In this document: piece by piece, positions 59,732 to 64,000 of the stretch
Layout: each line of letters opens with the position of its first letter
Numbering within the stretch: the first letter of the stretch is position 1
Source of the DNA: Absicoccus intestinalis
GTDB taxonomy: Bacteria > Bacillota_I > Bacilli_A > Erysipelotrichales > Erysipelotrichaceae
Reading direction: 5' to 3'
Assembly (NCBI RefSeq): GCF_033971885.1
Contig: NZ_JALBUS010000001.1
Coordinates: forward strand, 124,001 to 188,000
Length of the DNA: 64,000 nucleotides
Program-made: the position numbers and the translations under genes
Notes under the pieces: generated by a model
Told to the model about the DNA's origin: nothing
The model's input: only the letters and a program-made list of their open reading frames with translations
Database searches by the model: none

Positions 59732-60940
59732 CTATTCTTCCTTAATAGTATCTAAATTTCTTTTTTTGTCCATAGCCTGCTCATAAATCTGCTCTAACTC
59801 GTTCTGGTCCCATAAGACCGGAACGGGATATAAAGGATTGGCTTCTTGATCGGCATACCGAGCCATCTGAGGGATATCCTGCTTTTGAATTTGGGGAATG
59901 GTCAAAGGAATATCCATGGCTTGATCCAATTGCCGGATGGATTCGATCATTTTCTGGGCCGCCTTTTCATCGGGCATCGACGCATCGGCTAAACCAATTT
60001 CCGTTGCGATATCATGCAGTTTTTTATCGATCGTGTGCCCATAGGCTTGTAAAACGATGGGCAACAAGGTCGCATTGGTTTGGCCATGGGGCAAATTATA
60101 TTGTCCACCCAAAGAATGCGCAATCGCATGCACATAACCGACATACGACTTGGAAAAAGCATCGCCCGCTAAATACGATGCTTGTAACATATTCTTACGG
60201 GCTCTTCGGTTGGTTCCATCTCGATACGCGACCAAAATATTTTCATAGATCAAGCGAATGGCTGTCAATGCTTCTTGACGAGTCTGTTTCGTCATCGATC
60301 GACCCATATAGGCTTCCATGGCATGGGTCAAAGCATCCATTCCCGTCGATGCCGTTAAATGCGGTGGCAAAGAAAGGGTTAATACCGGATCCAAGATAGC
60401 CACATCGGGAATCAAGACAAAATCATTGATCGCATATTTATGATGTGTCTGACTATCGGTCACGACAGCGGCAAGCGTCGTTTCACTGCCCGTTCCAGCA
60501 GTGGTCGGGATCAAGATCAACAAAGGGGTTTTCTTGCGCACTTTTAAGACCCCGGCCATTTGCGCAATGGTTTTTTGTGGTCGGGCAATTTGCGCAGCCA
60601 CAGCTTTGGCACAATCCAAGGAAGAACCTCCACCAAAGCCAATGATATGATCACAGTGTTCCTGTTGATACATCTGATAGGCCTGGCCAATCTGATCGGT
60701 TGTGGGATTGGCTTTGACCCCATCAAAGATCGATACGCTTTCATATTGTTGGATGAGTTCTTGCATGCCTTCACTTTGAACCGTATGCGATCCAGTCACG
60801 ATCAATGGATGATTTTTTTTGACCTGATGGATGTCCTGGATATGATGTAAGATTTGAGGATTGCGATACGGCAAAAGAGGCAAAAGAAGCCGCATGCTCT
60901 TTTGGAACATACGGCACCACAATCGTCTAGGCCATCTCAT
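59732..60940 (-). CDS. Iron-containing alcohol dehydrogenase
   Basis: A 402-residue group III alcohol dehydrogenase. GFGGGSSLDCAKA binds NAD(P), PTTAGTGSETT follows, and the metal ligands fall in DALTHAMEAY and AIAHSLGGQYNLPHG. It probably interconverts an alcohol and aldehyde during fermentation. The ATG at 60940 lies inside the end of the MarR gene with GGAG ten bases upstream. Co-transcription with the regulator suggests MarR controls it. Confidence 0.92.
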   Translation of the reverse strand: MRWPRRLWCRMFQKSMRLLLPLLPYRNPQILHHIQDIHQVKKNHPLIVTGSHTVQSEGMQELIQQYESVSIFDGVKANPTTDQIGQAYQMYQQEHCDHIIGFGGGSSLDCAKAVAAQIARPQKTIAQMAGVLKVRKKTPLLILIPTTAGTGSETTLAAVVTDSQTHHKYAINDFVLIPDVAILDPVLTLSLPPHLTASTGMDALTHAMEAYMGRSMTKQTRQEALTAIRLIYENILVAYRDGTNRRARKNMLQASYLAGDAFSKSYVGYVHAIAHSLGGQYNLPHGQTNATLLPIVLQAYGHTIDKKLHDIATEIGLADASMPDEKAAQKMIESIRQLDQAMDIPLTIPQIQKQDIPQMARYADQEANPLYPVPVLWDQNELEQIYEQAMDKKRNLDTIKEE

Positions 60941-61379
60941 TCTTTGTTTCTCCCACAAATGTAGCTAGATGATCATACATACTTTTCAGATAAGCATTGA
61001 ATGCGTCTAGATTTTCCATGTCTTCTCCTGCTAGATCCATTGCCGATTGAATTTTTGTGCAGAATTGTTCGGCAACAAGCATACCATCATCAGTTAAATT
61101 ATATTTGAGACGATATACTTTTTGATCACTCTGTTCACGAGTAATCATACCTTTATTCATCAATTCTTTCAATCCTCGCGATACGGCGGCTTTATCGACA
61201 TGACATAAATTGGTTAATTCTTTGGATGTTAAGCCTTCCGGTTGATGATAGTACAACGCAAACAAAAAAATCGCATCTGACCCATGCAGACCATACTTTT
61301 TCATTTCATCATTCTTTATTTTTTGAATCAAGAAATGAATTCGGCTGATCATGTCCGCGAATGATTCAAATCCCTCCAT
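60927..61379 (-). CDS. MarR-family transcriptional regulator
   Basis: A 150-residue MarR regulator. The winged helix is LTSKELTNLCHVDKAAVSRGL then MNKGMITREQSDQKVYRLKYNLT. The ATG at 61379 has GGGAGC upstream; the codon at 61406 was rejected. It overlaps the alcohol dehydrogenase gene by 14 bases. AT-rich palindromes upstream are candidate binding sites. Confidence 0.9.
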   Translation of the reverse strand: MEGFESFADMISRIHFLIQKIKNDEMKKYGLHGSDAIFLFALYYHQPEGLTSKELTNLCHVDKAAVSRGLKELMNKGMITREQSDQKVYRLKYNLTDDGMLVAEQFCTKIQSAMDLAGEDMENLDAFNAYLKSMYDHLATFVGETKNEMA

Positions 61380-61404
61380 ACAACTGCTCCCTCTTATGTT
61401 TACC

Positions 61405-61466
61405 ATTATACCAATTTTAACCTATCACGCAAAGTTAACTTAACTATTTATTAAATTAAATAAATA
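61405..61466 (-). promoter_or_regulatory. Promoter and possible operator of the MarR gene
   Basis: Minus strand: TTTGCG (61433-61428), 17-base spacer and TGGTATAAT with TATAAT at 61410-61405. Upstream, TATTTATT and AATAAATA (61445-61466) are perfect inverted repeats with a 6-base centre. The remainder of the 61407-61568 gap holds only AT-rich sequence and a terminator. Confidence 0.6.
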
Positions 61467-61540
61467 ATTGATAAATATCGATAAATTTCGTAAAAGATCT
61501 CGGGATATATTTTCATTCTTTTATGTATTTAAAAGAGAAT

Positions 61541-61575
61541 AAAAAAAACTAGAAGTTATTTCCAACTTCTAGTCC
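61541..61575 (-). terminator. Intrinsic terminator of the arginine operon
   Basis: ACTAGAAGTT-GGAAAT-AACTTCTAGT followed by T7 on the minus strand, including the argF stop codon. Confidence 0.92.
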
Positions 61576-62480
61576 TGCATCAATCGAACCATGACGGCTT
61601 TTTGTGCATGCAGACGATTTTCCGCCTCATCAAAGATCTCATTGGCATGGGCTTCAAATACCGCTTCGGTAATTTCTTCCCCACGATGGGCTGGCAAACA
61701 ATGCAACACCATACAATCGTCTTTCGCTTGGGCCATCAATTGTGCATTGACCTGATACACGCCTTCAAAGACAGCTCTTCTTTGAGCGGCCTGGCCTTCT
61801 TCACCCATGGAAGCCCAAACATCGGTCAAGATGACATCCGCGTCCTTGGCTGCTTCCATTGGATCTTGCGTCAATTCAAATTTATCACCATAGTCTTTCG
61901 CAAAGGCCAAACATTTTTCATCGGGTAAATAGCCTTCCGGACAAGCACACGCAAAGGACATGCCCGTCTTTAAGGCACCCACCATCAAGGAATTACACAT
62001 ATTGTTGCCATCGCCAATAAAGGTCATCTTCAATCCTTCGAGTTTTCCTTTGTATTCACGAATGGTTTGTAGATCGGCCAACACTTGACATGGATGGGCA
62101 AAATCCGTCAAGCCATTGATGATGGGAATATCGCCATATTCGGCTAAGGCTTCAACTTCCGCTTGTTCATACGTACGGATCATGATGCCATCCAAATACC
62201 GCGATAAGACACGGGCGGTATCTTGAATGGGTTCGCCCCGACCAATCTGCATGGTCGATGCATCCAAGAATAAGGGATAGGCACCCAGTTGTACGGCTCC
62301 GACTTCAAAGGAGACCCGCGTCCGTGTAGAATTCTTTTCAAAGATCAAACCAATGGTCTTATTTTTCAAATAGGGTTTATAAATGCCTTGTTTCACTTCG
62401 GCTTTCACAATATCGGCCAAATTCAAGATATCCTGAATATCTTGTTCCGATGTTTCCAATAAAGATAGTAAATGTTTCAT
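61569..62480 (-). CDS. argF: Ornithine carbamoyltransferase
   Basis: A 303-residue OTC. The carbamoyl-phosphate site is NSTRTRVSFE, with DFAHPCQVLADL and the ornithine-binding HCLPAHRGEEI. It makes citrulline from ornithine and carbamoyl phosphate. The context with argD and argB supports the biosynthetic enzyme over the catabolic one. GGAGGACATG lies before the ATG, which directly follows the argD stop (TAGATG). Confidence 0.96.
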   Translation of the reverse strand: MKHLLSLLETSEQDIQDILNLADIVKAEVKQGIYKPYLKNKTIGLIFEKNSTRTRVSFEVGAVQLGAYPLFLDASTMQIGRGEPIQDTARVLSRYLDGIMIRTYEQAEVEALAEYGDIPIINGLTDFAHPCQVLADLQTIREYKGKLEGLKMTFIGDGNNMCNSLMVGALKTGMSFACACPEGYLPDEKCLAFAKDYGDKFELTQDPMEAAKDADVILTDVWASMGEEGQAAQRRAVFEGVYQVNAQLMAQAKDDCMVLHCLPAHRGEEITEAVFEAHANEIFDEAENRLHAQKAVMVRLMQD

Positions 62481-63650
62481 CTACATGTCCTCCAAAATCT
62501 TTTCTAATAAATCCATCGCGATATCAATTTCACTTCTTGAAATCGTTAAAGGTGGCAATAAACGAATCTTATTTTTGGCCGTTAAAAACAAGACGCCTTC
62601 TTCTCTGGCTTTGGTCACCACATCCTGTACTTGGATGCCATCGGCCAATTCCACCCCAACCATCAAGCCAAGGCCGGTTACGGATTTCACTTTGTCCATG
62701 GCTTCCAAACGTGCTTTCAAATGTTTTCCTTTGCATTTGACATTTTGTAGGAAAGTTGGTGTGATTGTATCTAAGACGACATTGGCTGCCGCACTCGCTA
62801 AAGGATTGCCCGCAAACGTGGATCCATGCTCGCCATAATGCAAGGTATCTTCCACTTTATCTCCTAATAAGACACCACCCATTGGAATGCCACCGGCAAT
62901 GCCTTTGGCAAAAGAAACAATATCCGGATGAATGCCAAATTGTTCATACGCAAAGAAGGTACCGGTACGACCGATGCCGGTTTGTACTTCATCAATGATC
63001 AACAAGATATCTTTTTCATCACAAACTTTTTGTACTTCGGCAACAAAAGCTGGATCCAAATCATTGACACCGCCTTCGCCTTGGACCATTTCCATCATGA
63101 TGGCTGCCGTACGATCATTCACTTTTTTATGTAAAGAATCGATGGAATTGGCTACGATATAATCAAATCCCAAAGGGAAGGGATCAAAATGTTGATGGAA
63201 TACATCTTGTCCAGTCGCCATCAAGGTTTCCATCGTTCGACCATGGAACGAATTGACCAAGGTCAAGATGGTATCTCGATCGCCATGATAGTGATCATTC
63301 GCATATTTATGGGCTACTTTGATGGCCCCTTCATTGGCTTCGGCGCCTGAATTTTGGAAGAACACCTTTTTCATATGGGTGCGCTTCACCAATTTGGGGG
63401 CCAGTTCCAATAAGGGTTCATTATAAAACAAATTGGAAATATGGATCAGTTTTTCTGCTTGTTTCTCAATGGCATGGATCAATGGTTCATAGCCATATCC
63501 CAACGAGTTGACGCCGATTCCGGCTGTCAGATCCAAATACGCTTTTCCCGTATCATCAAAAACATAACTGCCTTTTCCCGATGTGATCAACAAGGGGAAT
63601 CTTTTATATGTATGGGCTACATATGTATCATCAATTTCTTTATAGTTCAT
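62481..63650 (-). CDS. argD: Acetylornithine aminotransferase
   Basis: A 389-residue class III aminotransferase. LTAGIGVNSLGYG, NSGAEANEGAIK, NSFHGRTMETL, LIIDEVQTGIGRTG and the PLP lysine in SFAKGIAGG are all present. It converts N-acetylglutamate semialdehyde to N-acetylornithine. The ATG at 63650 has AGGTGA five bases upstream and overlaps the end of argB by 11 bases. Confidence 0.95.
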   Translation of the reverse strand: MNYKEIDDTYVAHTYKRFPLLITSGKGSYVFDDTGKAYLDLTAGIGVNSLGYGYEPLIHAIEKQAEKLIHISNLFYNEPLLELAPKLVKRTHMKKVFFQNSGAEANEGAIKVAHKYANDHYHGDRDTILTLVNSFHGRTMETLMATGQDVFHQHFDPFPLGFDYIVANSIDSLHKKVNDRTAAIMMEMVQGEGGVNDLDPAFVAEVQKVCDEKDILLIIDEVQTGIGRTGTFFAYEQFGIHPDIVSFAKGIAGGIPMGGVLLGDKVEDTLHYGEHGSTFAGNPLASAAANVVLDTITPTFLQNVKCKGKHLKARLEAMDKVKSVTGLGLMVGVELADGIQVQDVVTKAREEGVLFLTAKNKIRLLPPLTISRSEIDIAMDLLEKILEDM

Positions 63651-64000
63651 AACCTTCACCTACTATCATAGTACCAATTCCTTCATCACTGAGCATTTCG
63701 ATCAAACAAGCATGGGGGACACGACCATCAATGATCACGGTCTTTTTGACCCCTTGTCGCACACAGTCGGCACAACAATTGACTTTGGGAATCATACCGC
63801 CAGAAATAATTCCGGCTTCTTCTAACGCGTCGATTTCTTGTACTGGAATTTTACGAATCAAGGAATGCGGATCGTTTTGATCTTTCAAGACACCCGGTAC
63901 ATTGGAAACAAAGATCATATTTTCAGCCCCCAATGCACCGGCAATGGCACTGGCTGCCATGTCGGCATTCACATTATAGACATTGCCATGTGCATCACAA
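63640..64000 (-). CDS. argB: Acetylglutamate kinase, partial (N-terminus beyond the right edge)
   Basis: The C-terminal ~119 residues of an amino acid kinase. It starts inside the window at CDAHGNVYNVNADMAA and continues FVSNVPGVLKD, then ISGGMIPKVNCCADCVRQGVK and the end IGTMIVGEGYEL. These are acetylglutamate kinase signatures. It phosphorylates N-acetylglutamate early in arginine synthesis. With argD and argF it forms one operon read leftward. Confidence 0.93.
   Translation of the reverse strand, partial: CDAHGNVYNVNADMAASAIAGALGAENMIFVSNVPGVLKDQNDPHSLIRKIPVQEIDALEEAGIISGGMIPKVNCCADCVRQGVKKTVIIDGRVPHACLIEMLSDEGIGTMIVGEGYEL

Overview
This window looks like a chromosomal stretch from a strictly anaerobic, low-to-mid GC Bacillota, most likely Erysipelotrichia-like (taxonomy is inference). 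Supporting signs are a RibU-type ECF substrate-binding subunit behind an FMN riboswitch, an L-box before a lysine operon, a YfhO/GtrB/GtrA cell-wall glycosylation trio, a glycyl-radical enzyme with its activase, and [FeFe]-hydrogenase maturases. Most genes lie on the minus strand in tight, often overlapping operons. No rRNA, tRNA or CRISPR array was seen.

Layout. 1-11.5 kb (minus): a partial unknown gene, an FMN-riboswitch operon (ribU plus two flavoproteins), a radical SAM fusion protein, a HAD/DUF4230/uracil-DNA-glycosylase-like operon and a cls-esterase-epimerase-PHP operon. 11.5-16.2 kb (plus): glycyl-radical enzyme, activase, DeoR regulator and NanE-type epimerase. 16.2-18.1 kb (minus): two carbon-nitrogen hydrolases. 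18.1-18.8 kb: an IS200-like element. 19.05-19.94 kb (plus): a LysR regulator.

19.9-33.1 kb (minus) is the striking region. Thirteen co-directional genes run hydE, hydF, a TM1266-like regulator, a nitrogenase-like H-D-K set, hypF, hypC, hypD, hypE and a second nitrogenase-like H-D-K set. Nearly all overlap or abut; one junction carries an intrinsic terminator. HypCDEF normally build the Fe(CN)2CO unit of [NiFe] hydrogenases, whereas HydE/HydF build the [FeFe] H-cluster. Neither HydG, HypA/HypB nor any hydrogenase structural subunit is present in the window. The arrangement suggests a combined Fe-CN/CO cofactor pathway with two nitrogenase-like reductases. One possibility is a HydG-independent H-cluster route; another is a new organometallic cofactor. 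A Rex-like operator overlaps the predicted start of transcription before hydE.

33.2-45 kb: a membrane protein, patatin and class II amidotransferase, then the L-box lysA-dapA-dapB-panE operon, an ArsR regulator, yigZ and a GNAT protein, and a two-component system with a secreted PIG-L deacetylase. 45-48.7 kb (plus): yfhO-gtrB-gtrA. 48.7-64 kb (mostly minus): proBA, ridA (plus), two paralogous patatins, an aldolase/YjbQ/archaeal-type TIM/metallo-hydrolase operon, a nucleotidyltransferase group, a MarR/Fe-alcohol dehydrogenase pair and the argB-argD-argF operon running off the right edge.

Several genes without a good ribosome binding site have a -10-like hexamer exactly six bases before their ATG, which suggests leaderless transcription. 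Start codons were chosen from Shine-Dalgarno spacing and family N-termini, so many are shorter than the longest open frame.
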